NCBI GenBank assembly: GCA_007449985.2
Contig: VIIQ02000084.1
Location: 1-64,000 of the forward strand
Direction: 5' to 3'
From: Desmodesmus armatus
Taxonomy: Eukaryota; Chlorophyta; Chlorophyceae; Sphaeropleales; Scenedesmaceae
Length of the DNA stretch: 64,000 nt
The position numbers and the translations under genes were made by a program. Below the pieces are notes generated by a model. That model did no database searches. It worked only from the letters and a program-made list of their open reading frames with translations, and had not been told where the DNA came from. Numbering within the stretch: position 1 is the first letter of the stretch; every line of letters starts with the position of its first letter. This document shows, in pieces, positions 45,214-57,800 of the stretch.

Positions 45214-47760
45214 TCAGGCCAGCATGCAGCCAAACCACTTTTGCACCAGGGCACTGAATAGACATGTGCAAGGAGCGAAACAAGGCAGGAAGCCTGCAAT
45301 CAGGGTTGCCTGGTAAGAATCACACTGCGCCACATACAGGCGAGAATCGGCCGAAACACCGCGCCAATCGAAGTGCTGCTGCAAGGCAGCAACAAGGCGC
45401 TTGACACCAGCATGCCCTAAGGCATCATGCATACAACGCAGAAGGTCCCACCGGTAGTGCAAAGGGGGACAGGTACGCCACAAAACAGAATCATCAGGGG
45501 CATGAGAAGCCACCTATAACCAGCCAGACATGCGGGGTTGCGGCCAGGCTCTATGACGCAATGCACGGGCCTGCCTTGCAGGGCGAGCCGCCAGCAACGC
45601 CAGCAAGCATTTCCCCAAAGCAGCATTTCCAGCAGCATCCGCATCAGCAGCAAAGCAGCGCAGCAAGCATTTGCAGCAAAGCAAAGCAAATCAGCAGCAG
45701 CAAAGCAGCAAGCAAAGAATCCTCGTGACCCGACAACACATACGACACCAACAGGTCATCAAAGTAAGGAGCATTCAAAGCATACTGCTGAATAGGGACA
45801 TGATCTCTGAGCTCCTCAAGGTTGGAGAAGACAACGCCACACCCAGGGCACAGCCACTCACCACTGGGGACAGTGGACATGGGCAACATAACACAGCGCA
45901 GTTGAATGCACTTGTTGCAACCAGAGCAGATGATGAGGTTATCAAACCCACCAGGATCACCACACACAGCGCACGGCACAGCATCCAACTCAGCCTGCTT
46001 GTGTGCATGCTCAGGCCAGACAGATCACTCACAACAAGAGACACAAGAGGCACATGCTCAACCTGGTCCGACCGAGTCGGAGCCCTCGGGCGTCACAGGC
46101 ACATCACCTTCACGAGACAAATAATCCGCCACAACGGCGCAACCCCTTGACATTCTGGGGCAGAGGCAGGGCCTTGACAGCCTCAAGCTTGTCAAACACA
46201 GGCTGATTGCCCTCAGCAGACACAAGATGCCCCAAACAAACCACTTCCTGCACACAAAAGCGACACTTGAGGGGGTTCATAGTGAGCTTTTACTCCCTAG
46301 TGCGCCCGTACCTCAAAAGGGCTACGCCCCACTTAGTCCGTCAGAGTGTTTGGGGGGGGCTGCGCCCCCCCAAGCCCCCCCGCTTTTACCTGGGGGGGCT
46401 ACGCACCCACCCAGACCCCCCCGCCTCTCTGGCCTCTGTGCGACGTCACAATGAGATCCAACTCAGCAGGCAGCACCTGGCTTCCATGCTTGTCTTTTGC
46501 CGTTTCTATGGTGGTGACACGGTATGGTGTGTGCATGAGTGATTGGTACCTCAGGCATGATAACTGCATGGACGAGCTTGCATGCGCGATGACCCTAGTC
46601 CTATCGTGAAGGAACACACAATGCAATGATCCGTGCTGCACAGACTGATAGCAAGCACACACATTCAGAAGGCGGGACGGCTAGATCAAGTGGGTGAGGC
46701 CCCCGCATAACGTTGCTGTGGGTGGGTGCACTCTGCAGGCTGCAGAAGCCAAAACAACATAGACAGGGCAAATGCTCATATCTGCTGGGTGCAGTAATAC
46801 ACAGGGCTATGTGTTGCACACCGTGGGTGGCAAAGCTGGAGCCTAATCAACTCCGAACAGCTGCAACAGAATGATGAAAGTATCTACGGTTGTCAGGTAG
46901 TGCAGTAGACGGTAGCAGAAACCGACTGTATTGGGGGATGTACTGCATGCTACAGCAGGTTGGGATGACAGTCACACTATCAACGTTTACCAATCAGCAA
47001 TGATGAATATGGTGTTCACTACCAGCACACAGGACACGATGGTGCAAATAGAAAGTGGGGCACAGACTGAGGTGGGTGATGACTTTGGCTATGCATGCAC
47101 ACGTGCCAAGTCATGCCGTTGTCTGGCACGTACCCTATTTTCAATGGTATAGTTTACAGTATCAATATTATCCAGCATGTTGCTACGTGACGCTGCGCAA
47201 AGTGGTACTGCTGCTGATCGATGGTCCCTTCGGGCGAACGAGCTAGTGCTGCAAAGGGCAATGGCACAAACGAAGCACATATTTTTATTACATCAAACAT
47301 GCGTGCGTGTTTCTGGTCGCCGCCGGGGCGTCTTGAAAAAGTGGGGTACTGCTGCAGATGGATCACCACTTCGTGTGTGCAGCATAGTGCTGCAACGGAT
47401 CAGCTGGGACCGTATCGGATGTATTTGTATACAGTATATGACATTGACAAAGTATCAGCAGCTTCGGGGCAGTAACCAAAAACGCAGTGTAAAATGGTGT
47501 CAGTGGGGCACTCAAACACCCAACGAAGAGACTCCAGCTGAGCGCCAAACTCAGCTGAAAAGGCGAAGGTGTCGTCGATGTACGTCTTTGCACCCTCAAT
47601 ACCAGCCTACATAGTACCCATCAACCGTTGCCAAGTCGCTGGCGCAGACTGCATCCCCATCACCGTACGGCAGAACTCAAAGTTGCCATGGGGTGCACTT
47701 TCAACCACAAGGGGGACCCTCCATCGACATCATACTGCACAGCCGTCTGTGCGCCCACAG
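45214..47760 (-). pseudogene. Ty3/gypsy retrotransposon remnant with embedded PHD finger
   Basis: Reading the minus strand from 47760 down: a reverse-transcriptase block (HGNFEFCRTVMGMQSAPATW, then TYIDDTFAFSAEF with the YxDD catalytic pair) carries an in-frame stop between its halves. After about 1.2 kb of foreign DNA, RT resumes at about 46290 (LTMNPLKCRF, CLGHLVSAEGNQP, LPLPQNVKGLR). It then jumps, out of frame, to the RNase H end VVADYLSREGD, so the rest of RT and RNase H is deleted. A PHD finger follows (CAVCGD...CSGCNKCIQLRC...GEWLCPGC, 45970-45840) with Gln where the zinc-binding His belongs. Last comes an integrase zinc-binding domain (HDALGHAGVKRL...FDWRG...QCDSY, 45440-45310) whose final Cys is Tyr. 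Frames are broken throughout and no LTRs were found. Confidence 0.82.
46300..47490. mobile_element. Insertion splitting the gypsy reverse transcriptase
   Basis: This DNA lies between two RT blocks that should be adjacent, so it arrived later. Near its left end (46315-46430) are three G-run/C-run hairpins around CTACG or CTGCG. Further right is a diverged tandem pair of ~137-bp units (about 47198 and 47335, sharing AAGTGG...TACTGCTG and TAGTGCTGCAA). Ends are not defined: TTAC appears at the left and GTAA at the right. Confidence 0.4.
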
Positions 47761-48269
47761 CATTGCCTACACATGGCACTTAGGCCTGATCCTCACAACA
47801 CGAAACACTACAACACATCACAACAACGGCATGTATGCCACCTGCTGTCCTACCTAGGGGCACAGCACCCCACTCTGAGCCAGCTTAGTTCTGCAGCCAA
47901 GCTGTAGTTCACCCTGGTAATAATCCTATACTCCACGAGCTACTGGGCGACCACCCTACTACGCCCCCTCACCTCCCCTGCCAAGGGGAGGACAGGGACA
48001 GGTGAGCAACAGGGTGGCACCACAGTACCCTTTCCAAGCGTCCTTCAAACCAGCCTAGATCATACAAGCACCCCAAAGACCAAGTGCCAGAGAAGCACAC
48101 AAGCACAGTGGCGGGAAGTATGAAACCCTCCAAGCAGCCCCATGAACCAACACCACAGCCAACAAGCAATCGTGCCACAAAGGCACGCCTTGCTCAGGTG
48201 CTAACCACGGTGAGGCCACCTTGGTTGTGCTCTGTCTTCTGCTACAAGGAGCAGAATTCATGAGCCAAC
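47761..48269. other. No gene seen
   Basis: Possibly upstream DNA of the gypsy remnant, and the 3' flank of the Cys-rich gene. No frame with recognisable content. Confidence 0.35.
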
Positions 48270-49359
48270 CTATTGACAGAAAGGTTCTCCTCTCTCTCCT
48301 CGATGATCATTGATGCATGTCTGTCCAGCAGGACAGCAGAGTTCATCACCACATTCTTGTCCTGAGGTACAGCAAAGATCTTTTCCCTCATTAAGACATA
48401 CCTCTCCCGCACGGCAGCAGGAGGAGCCACATTCTGTGGTGCACTAGCAACTTTTGGTGCCACCGACAACAACACATGTCTCTCCATCAGTGCAGCAGGA
48501 GGAGCCACATTCTCGTCCTGAGGTACAGCAAAGACCTGTTTCATCATCAACACATACCTCTACATCAGGGCAGCAACTGGGACCACATTCTTGTCCTGAG
48601 GTACAGCAAAGAGCTGCCTCCTCATCAGAACATACCTCTCCCTCACGGCAGCAGGAGGAGCCACAGTCTGTGGCGCAACAACGGTTCGTGCCACCGACAT
48701 CAAGACATTCCTCTCCATCAGTGCAGCAGGAGGAGCCACATTCTTGTCCTTGGGGACAGCACTGCGTACTAAACAGGTTATTAAAACATGTATCTCCCAC
48801 AGGACAAGCCAAAGCCACCACATACTTGATCTGGGGAACAGCAAGTTGGGGGGGAAAAACCAACACATGCCTGTTCGTCCATGCAGCAGATGGAACCCGA
48901 TAACCCAAAACCTATCTGTTCGCAGCAGCTTTTGGTAGTACCGTCATCAAAACATGACTCTCCCGCAGGGCAGCAGGAGGAACCACATACTGTGGCACAG
49001 CAACTTTTGGTAGTACCGTCATCAAGACATGACTCTCCCGCAGGGCAGCAGGAGGAACCACATACTGTGGCACAGCAACTTTTGGTAGTACCGTCATCAA
49101 AACATGACTCTCCCGCAGGGCAGCAGGAGGAGCCACAAACTTGATCTGAGGGACAGCACTGCCCGGCATTACAGACGTCTTCCTGACCACAGCACGTGTC
49201 TGCCTCACCACAACAAGCACCAGAGGAGCAACATTTGCCGTTGCAGCAAGCCTCACCAGAGGGGCAGCAGCCGCCATCGCAGCAAGCCTCGCCACCACTG
49301 CAGCATGTGTCATCACAGCATTCAAAGCCTGAGCAGCACCCTTGGCTAGCCCCACACAT
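48270..49359 (-). pseudogene. Cys-rich repeat protein gene, broken by a frameshift and a stop
   Basis: The protein is a string of repeats with a paired-Cys pattern, CC-x2-G-x2-C, spaced by acidic/Gly loops (for example CGSSCCPAGESC, CCSSGACCGEADTCC). It resembles granulin-like or cell-wall Cys-rich modules in spacing only, so function is unknown. Three 25-residue units near the middle are almost identical. The reading frame shifts by one base near 48800, in the GGCTTTGGCTTG stretch. It then runs on with the same repeat pattern to a TAG at 48446-48444 and still shows the pattern below that to 48270. The start is uncertain: the ATG at 49359 lies inside a Cys-rich frame that extends a little further up, and no signal peptide exon was found. 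If there is no sequencing error this is a decaying gene. Confidence 0.6.
48949..49135 (-). repeat. 75-bp coding repeat, 2.5 copies
   Basis: The anchor TCCCGCAGGG recurs at 48961, 49036 and 49111, a 75-bp (25-codon) period. Units are nearly identical, which points to recent duplication or conversion. Confidence 0.92.
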
Positions 49360-49399
49360 CCCTCCAGGCGCCTTGCATGTTGTTGGGCCTGTGGCACAG

Positions 49400-51813
49400 C
49401 AGGCAGCACACAGAAAACACTGCTACTGTTACTTTTTTTGACAGTTGAAGAAGGGTTTGTGCATACATATCCACACATGCATGCATGCAAATCTCCCGTG
49501 TGATAGGTCAAGTTGCTGCCTTTTCTTGCTGCAGCATCAAGCTGCATAGGGCCGTCACCGTGTGACAGCAAGTTGTGCCGGTTAGGCTGCAGGCGCACAC
49601 AACCAGCTGCTTCACAAGCTTATGCATGCAGTGCAACCCTGGTATTACTCCCCAAAGGAGTGTAGCACCATCTTGGCTGGCCACATGGTCTGTCTGTTTG
49701 CGACAGGACTCACCTCTTGACAACTTGCCAGAAGGATTGGCCATCAATAGCTCCCAAAAGTATGGATGGCCATTATTGTGGGTGCTCCCTGGGTGGCCCT
49801 TCTCATCTTGACCATGAGGGTGCTGCAGCAACAGGACACAGCTTACTTTCAGCAGTTGCAACAGTTGATCATTGCAGTACATCACAGTACAGTACAGTGC
49901 AGATTGTGGACGTTGGTGCTGCGTACAGGGTGGCACAGCAGGTGCCAGCCTGTGAGTGGTTGAAAGGAGGAGAAACTACTGCAGAGCTAGGGTGCAGAGC
50001 GCATCATTACGCATCTCCCTCCTTGCCTGTTGTGGCGTCACATCTGCTGCCTCACGGACAAACTTGTCCTTGCTGTTGTTGGCGGTTGAAACTGGAACCA
50101 GCGCCAAGCACAGCAGGCATGCTATCGTCGCCAGCAACAGACGAGATGAGATGGTAATTTCATCTCAAGTCCGCACAAGCCTGCAACTCGTCAAAGCTAG
50201 CAGATGTGGACGCTTCAAGCTGTGGCTTCGAAGCTGTCAGTAAAGCAAGGATCGTCGTGGTAAGAGCGTTTCGGCGTTGCAGAAGGTTTGAAACAGCAAG
50301 GGAGCAAGAACAGGTGGTGGGTTGTGTTGCGTAGTGCACTGTCATTCGGTTTTCGTAGGAGGGACTGACGTTTCTTAGCAAACACAGAGGGCGTTGCGTA
50401 CATTACCCGCACTTATGTTAGACAAGCAAAATACGGTTGCAGTGCCACCTCGGTGCTGGAAGCTCTTCTTGTACCTTCAGCATGTTCTGCTCCTCCGCGG
50501 CCTGGCTCTCAGAGTCTGTTGTTTGGCTTTCAGCTCATCAGATGTCTTTCGAATTGGTCCAGCAGTGAGCGTCCAAAGTCGTGGACGACTGCCACATGCA
50601 ATCATCTAGCAAATTTAAATTTAAATATTTAAATATTACTTGCCCATAATCCACGTCTCTGACAATGCTTCGACGTCAAGTGTTCTATATTACACCCTTA
50701 AAGATCACTGCACTGTGTACTGGTCATGCAGATAACCATGGCGCACATCATGCCTGCAGCTGCCCCTTCAAGGCTTGCTCCCAGGTGCAAGGCCTACCAA
50801 CGTTGTGTTCAGAGTGCATATCACAGGCATGTCTTATGTATCCTTGGAGATACGCAGGAGGCAGCAACATGTCTCACCGGTAGGTTGTAAAGGGGGGGGG
50901 GGGCAGTGAGTTATGATGCGCTGTGGGGGAGACAAGGGCAGGGCCTTGGACGTCCCTGTCGACAGGGAAGGGTGAGTGTGGGAGGGGTGCGTAGGCAGTG
51001 CCATGCCTGCTGCAAGGGACACACTGAAGCAGGGAATATTCCTAAAAGGCGCCAAGAGGGAAGCAGACGTGGGAGACAGGGCGGGTGTGCTTCCTTCCCA
51101 CCAATGTCTGCATGTAGCGCCCTACTGACCGCCAGGTGATAAAAATCACTATGACGGGTACTACTGTCTTGAGGGCTGACTCACTGCATTATATTATTTT
51201 AGTAATTATTATTTTTTCCTTCCAACGCTGTGCCCGGCCGTAACTATGATACCGCCAGTGTCCTGGTGCAGCGGCTGCTGCAGCCACATCCAATTTCTGG
51301 ACACTGTCTGTGCCATGTCAGCAGCTGCGAAATCTGACTGCCAGCCATGCATGCCATACCGGTATGGTGGCTGCTGCCTTTCTCCAGCGCGACCTCTCCA
51401 AAGTAATGGGCAGCCCTCCTGATAATTTGAAGCATTTCACAGAGATCTGTTCAACACGTTATCTGCTTCTGCCGCTGCTGTTTGTTTCTGCTGTCATTGT
51501 CATGGCCATGCATGTTCATGGCCATGGGCATGTCGTACCTGCAAACACACGTCGGCACTTGTGAGCGCTCAACACAACTTATCGATTTGCACACTTGTAC
51601 ATAAATATTGGATTCGGCTGCATGCTCTCCCTTGGAGCCACGTCATACCCCCGTGAGTCATAGACGCGACACAGGGTGCAGAGTCGATGGCATTCAACAA
51701 GGCAGCCTAGCATGTTTCGGAAACAGTTCCACGTTTGATCTCGTTTAACTTTCTCGTCGCTCACGCCTGATCCTTAACAAAGCTCACCACCGCTTCTCTG
51801 AATCAGTACCAAT
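49400..51813. other. Intergenic, no gene recognised
   Basis: No coding exon is supported. A short AT-only palindromic stretch of repeated TTTAAA lies at about 50608-50636. A G-run is near 50892. The last few hundred bases should include the promoter of the gene starting at 51814. Confidence 0.35.
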
Positions 51814-54800
51814 ATGGCAGGTCCCAAGGCTTCTTCTGCTGCTTCTGAGCAGCAGCACGGCCAGAAAGTCAAGCAGCAGGGCTCGAAGCCCGATCCTATC
51901 AGCTACAAGTCCAAGCTGATGGCCCCAAGCGACCATGATGACCTGTCTCACCCCTCAGAGGCCGCTGACCAGGACACCAACATGCCCAAGCTGGCCCCAG
52001 TTGAGGATGAGGGAAGCCCACCCATGGTGCCCGACACCCCAGCAGGTGAGATAGAGCAGCCCCTGAGTGCAGGAAACGTACCTCTGTTCGAACATATGGC
52101 GCCCTGGGGGGGGGGGGGGGGAGGGGGCACGCGGTGCACGTGCTGCAATGTGCAGCAGCAGGAGCTGTTCTTCATATGCATGCATGTGCATGCGTGTGTT
52201 GATGCACCTGCGTGTGCATGGGACTGCTTTGAGGGATGCACTGTGATTAGCCAGTGCTGCTGCTGCTGCATGCATGTGCATGTGAATGCACACATGCACT
52301 GCTTTACAAGAGCCCGTCGCGGCTCAGATCCAGCGAATGCATAGCTCAACTGCGTGGGTAGCAGTGCCTGCTCTACGCCCGTTGAGATGCAAGCCTTGAG
52401 TAAGCTTGGGTGCCAGCAATGCGCGGGGATGCTCATGCACGCCGCGCTGCATCTAGCCAGCTGCTTGAAAGCAAGACATTGACTGCCAGCTTTCACATCT
52501 GCTCGCTTTCAATCTGTGCAGGTGACTACCAGGCCCCCTCCACCCCAGACCAGTCCAATGAGCCCATGGCTGACAAGGAGGGCTTCATTCCAGTGGGCAA
52601 GCACGCACAGCAGGTAAGGCCTACTAGGTTGGGCAGATTCTGATATTCTGTAGTTCAGAACCTCTGGGCCAGTTATGTGCCAGTCAGCCCCAGGGGGGGG
52701 GGGGGGGGGGCATAGTGGTGGAATTCAGAACATGTCGCCTTGTTACTGTGGGCAAGGCTCCATCGGGGCCCGGGGCCGCCTTGAAGGCACTGTTGAGCAC
52801 TGCTTGGCAGGTGTTGTGTCAGAACCTCAGACCTCTGCCTCACTGAGGTCTTGGCAAGACCAGCCCGCCTACGATTTGTGCCACCGCATTTGTGGGGGGG
52901 GGGGGGGGTCACGGTCCAGTGTTGATGGCTTTTGGAGACCTGCACTGCCTGTGATGCTCACAGCCTGTGAGGCTTCTGTCACTGACATGACGGTGGCACC
53001 ATGCCATGCTGTGGCACAGGGTTGGACATACTGTAGTAAGGTCACCATATGGCAAACAGGTTGAGATTTGGGGGGATAATGTTTCCAAACTGAATTATTG
53101 TATGCATAAATGTGGGCAAGTCTGAAGCCCCTTCCCTCCCTTCCTCATGTTTGCACAGGCGTCTTCCACTGGGGCTGATGTTGATGAGGCTGGTGGCAAG
53201 GACACAGGCAACATGGATGCCGGTGCAGGTGGGTGGGCTCAGCGTGATGTGTTTTTGACTCATAGTACAGTAACAAGTCACTCAGTGTGAGGGGAAGGGG
53301 GCCCACCCAGGGGGGTTGGATGCCATGACAAGTTGTCACACATCAACGCTTCAGCCGCTGGGGTCGGATGTTGTTGCTGGCTGCTGGGAGGCCGGTGCTG
53401 GTGCGACAGACAACATGGAGGCTGGTGCAGGTGGGTGGGCTGCCTTTCAACTTGACTGGCATAGTCACCTAGTGGGAGGGGAGGTGGGGGTATGTTTGCC
53501 TGTGCTGTGCACACTGTGGCACTGTCAACAGCGTAAGATAGACCCTACGGTGCTTGGCAGGGGAAGTGGCCCCGGGCTTTGTGACTACCACAGGCTACTG
53601 CAGTGTGACTGCCCCAGGCACTATGCCGGAGGGGGGTATGATCGGCCAATGAAGACCAAGGCCTGACCAGGGCGACGGCCAAGGGTGCCCGATTTGGCGC
53701 CTGCCACCCTTGACCGCGGGCACTGACCACCCTTGGCCGTGACCGGCCAAGCATGACCGCCCAAGCCTGGCCAGTCCGGGGCGGTCAAGGGTGCCCGATT
53801 TGTCGCCTGCTATGCCTAATCGATCGGTCATGTGTGGTCGCTCAGGCTGGCCAAGCGTTGCTGCGCAGGCATGGCCGTGGACGAGCAGTCAGGGTTTATC
53901 GGACAGGTGCAGTTGCTGGCTGACCTTGAGTTCCTTACTACACTTGTGCAAAATATTGCCCAAGAAATGGACACCAGCGGGTAACAGCAAGCCGTGTACG
54001 TGGCAGTCCTGTTGTCACAAGTTGTGGGAGGCAAAGCTGCCATGCAACACACAGCAGCCATGCAACACACCCAAAGAAAACAATCAACAGCATCAGACCA
54101 CTCAATTGGCTGCAGGACCACGCCAGTGCTGCCAGGGGAGCTGGCTGCTGTTTACGCCATGGATCCTTAGTCAGCACACCCATAGTTGACCACCCTGGCG
54201 GAGGACTGCTGATAATTGCTGCTGAGGCCTTCTCTCATGGTTCGCTGCTGTAGCTGCACTCGTATATCCCTCCTGCTGGCCATGATGTTGAGGTAAGGAA
54301 ACTTGTCAGCACGCCCCTGTGCAGAGCAAACAGCAGGGCATGCAACTGTCATATAGCAGCAGCAGCAGGACTGCCAGGATCTATTACACTTGGATAAGTC
54401 GCACAACAACCTTCTGCCGCAACAGTGTTGCTCACCATGTGCAGTGGCAGTTAGATGCAGTTTTGAGCCTGAGCAGGAATGCACTGCAGTTGCATGACGC
54501 ACACCCGTCAACACATGATGTCGCGTTACGACGGGCACACGTACTGGCACTGATTGTGGCACAACAGCTGCAGACAAGCAGCAGCACATAGCTGTTCAAG
54601 CTGGTTCAGCACAGCAACACTTACCAGGTCTTCGAAGGTGGTTTCCACATGCAGGTGCCGCACTGGCTGTGTCCCCGCCTTGCACCATCACCAGCTCTTG
54701 TTCCTGGGTATCTTGTTCATACAAGGCCTGCACTGCGCCCACTTGCTGGCTGTAGTCCTGCCCCTAGGTGGCTGCTGCTGCCCTCTTGCGCTTTGGGATG

Positions 54801-57800
54801 GCAAACAGGGTGTCGACAGGCTCATGCTTGATGAAGGCCCTTGCCTGCAGGGGTTCATGGCAAGGTGCAGCAGTCTGTTGTCAGTTTGTTTCCTCTATAG
54901 CTGGGCCATTCCTGCGAAGAACAACCCATCTCTGATGACTGGTCAAACATTTTCTAGCCACAACATGCTGATAGAATGCAATACCCATAGTCACTGACCA
55001 CAACATGATGGAAGCCTTGATAAAGCAGTGGAACATACCCTAAAGGCGTGCAGTGTCCATGTCGTGGCAGCGCAGCTTGTGCGCCCAGCTGCTTGGGGGC
55101 AACCACGATGTGCTGCTCAGGACAGGCATGCCTGCAGGGGGGAACATGGTACAACAGGCAGGTGGGAGTATGCTTGATGCAAGCGATGCTGAATCTTCCA
55201 ACTGTGACAGCGCTGTTGCATGCTAGCAACGGTGGCTGCATTGCTTGCATGTAGGCAACAAGGCATGCAAGCAACAAGCCACTCCAACAGGTTGCCTCGA
55301 AAAGGGCCAACAGGGTGCCTTGCAATGTCAGCACCTTGACTAGATAGCCATCATTGCAGCTCAGTCTATATGATGTGACAAGCCATCACAGCAGCCAAGT
55401 ACCCCCCCCCCCCCACCCAGTGTGGTGACAGTGCTGAAGCCACCCAGCCACCCCCAAACAGCTGTCATGATGGTTGGCGGGTACGATCGTGCAACTCTAC
55501 GCCCATAACTTACGTTCGCATCCTTCACTTGTGCACCCGCATCTTTTGCAGGCTTGTTCACATTGCTTGTGTGTGTGTGGAGCTGTCCCTGTTAGCACAC
55601 AGCACAACACAGATTATGTCCCAACTGCCTTATCAACTCAGCCCAACAAGAGCTGGCAGAGAGTGTGTGGCTGTGCTTGCTGCACCCTTCTCAGGCACAC
55701 GGTGCATGTTCTGACCACCAGTACTGCCATCCTCCTGTAAACATACCTGTGCAGCCGCACTTTCCACATGATGGCTGTGACTGCTGACGTACATTCTGTG
55801 CGATAGAGCACGTCGCAGCTCAAAAAGTATCTCCGATACAAGCCTGGTGGTGTCAAGGCTGCCTGCATGTCGTTGATCTGAGGTGCCCTGTTGCTGCTCA
55901 GATCTGAACAGTGCTGTGCCAGTAGATCAGCGAGCAGAGAGCCCTTACAAGGGTCCAGAGGTAACATTTATTGAATGATGGCCACATTCAAGACAGCAAT
56001 CCACGGCCTAGTGGGCTTGAAAAGTGGATCGAGCATAACCGACTGCAGATGTAGTCGAGCTTGAACGAGCGCAAGGCGCAACAGCGAGCCGAGGACATGG
56101 TTCCAATGTCTGGTGGATGACATGCTGACGCCAAGCTCTGGAAACCAACCCTCAACAACTGACAGGCTGTCACAGTGTCACACAAAGTTTGACTGAAGGA
56201 GAGCTGCCTTGCCAGATGCTTCATATTTCTCTGTTTGGGTGCGCAGGATCACCAGTGGTTAACACCCCTACTCTCCCTGTTAGAGCATGCATGCAGTGCA
56301 CCTGAAAACGACCCTGCAGCTGCAGCTGCAACTGGCCAGGCATGCATATCGGTATGAAGCACAGATGTGGCAACAAAACGAGGGCGGTGTCACAATTTTG
56401 CAATGATCACCTGTTCCGTGATACTGCATCATTTAGGCAAAACGTTCACACTGCAGAGGCGGCAGCAGTGTAGGCAGCATTGGTGGTGAGCCCACGGGTG
56501 ACAGGCCGACTGCAAGCACTGTGCCAGTGCCCTGCACTGATGTCGGCAGCCAGGAGCTGTATGTAGACGTGTTGACACAATGAAGCATAAAAAACAACAC
56601 GCGCTGCGGCCCCAGCCTGCAATGGAAGCAGTGAAGTGGTCACTGCTGTCACAGCAGTGTGATGTCGACACCAGGCGCGTGGGGGCGGGAAAGAGCTGCA
56701 GCTGGCACACGCTGCAGTTTTGGTGACCTTTGGCATGTATGTGTTGTTGGAGGCCTGTCAAAACGACAGCTGCACGGGCTGTCAAAGCGTTCACCAGCAA
56801 CACTGCTCAGGGGTAGGCCTCACTGGCGCTCACTGCAGTTTGGGTGTCCCTAGGTATGCATAAGTCAATCAAAATGGCGCAAAACGGCAGCGGCACAAGC
56901 AGTGTATGTGTTATCCAGTGAAGTGCCCCTCCCTGCAGCAAGGGCTTGGGCGTGACAGTTGTGCCAAACTGGGGCTGCACGTGGGGTTTCCGCTGGCCCT
57001 CCCTGCAGTTTTGGTATTCCTTGGCATGCATAAGTTCAGTGCAATCACCTAAAACCACAGCTGCACAAGCTGTGGATGTGTTATACAGTGAAGTGCCCCT
57101 CCCTGCAGCTAGGGCTTGGGCGTGACAGTCGTGCCAAACTGGGGCTGCGTGTGGGGTTCCGGTTGGCGCTCACTGCAGTTTGGGTGTCCCTAGGCATGCA
57201 TAAGTCAATCAAAATGGCGCAGAACGGCAGCGGCACAAGCAGTGTATGTGTTATCCAGTGAAGTGCCCCTCCCTGCAGCAAGGGCTTGGGCGTGACAGTT
57301 GTGACAAACCGGGCTGCGCGTGGGGTTCCAGTTGGCGCTCCTTGCAGTTTTGGTGTTCCTTGGCATGCAAAAGTTCAGTCACCTAAAACCACAGCTGCAC
57401 AAGCTGTGGATGTGTTATACAGTGAAGTGCCCCTCCCTGCAGCTAGGCCTTGAGCATGACAGTCGTGCCAAACCGGGCTGCGCGTGGGGTTCCAGTTGGC
57501 GCTTCCTGCAGTTTTGGTGTTCCTTGGCATGCACAAGTTCAGTGCAAACACCCAAAACCACAGCTGCACAAGCTATAGATGTGTTATACAGTGAAGTGCC
57601 CCTCCCTGCAGCTAGGGCTTGGGCGTGACAGTTGTGCCAAACTGGGGCTGCGCGTGGGTTTCCAGCTGGCGCTCCCTGCAGTTTTGGTGTTCCTTGGCAT
57701 GCACAAGTCACTGGCAGTGCAATCACCTAAAAGCACAGCTGCACAAGCTGTGGTTGTGTTATCCAGTAAAGCACCCCTCACTGGAGGCAATCCGCCTTGT

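Noticed and set aside
48270..49359. Cysteine-knot toxin gene
   Set aside because: The many CC-x2-G-x2-C units resemble repeat modules of structural or granulin-like proteins, not a short knotted toxin, and no signal peptide was found.
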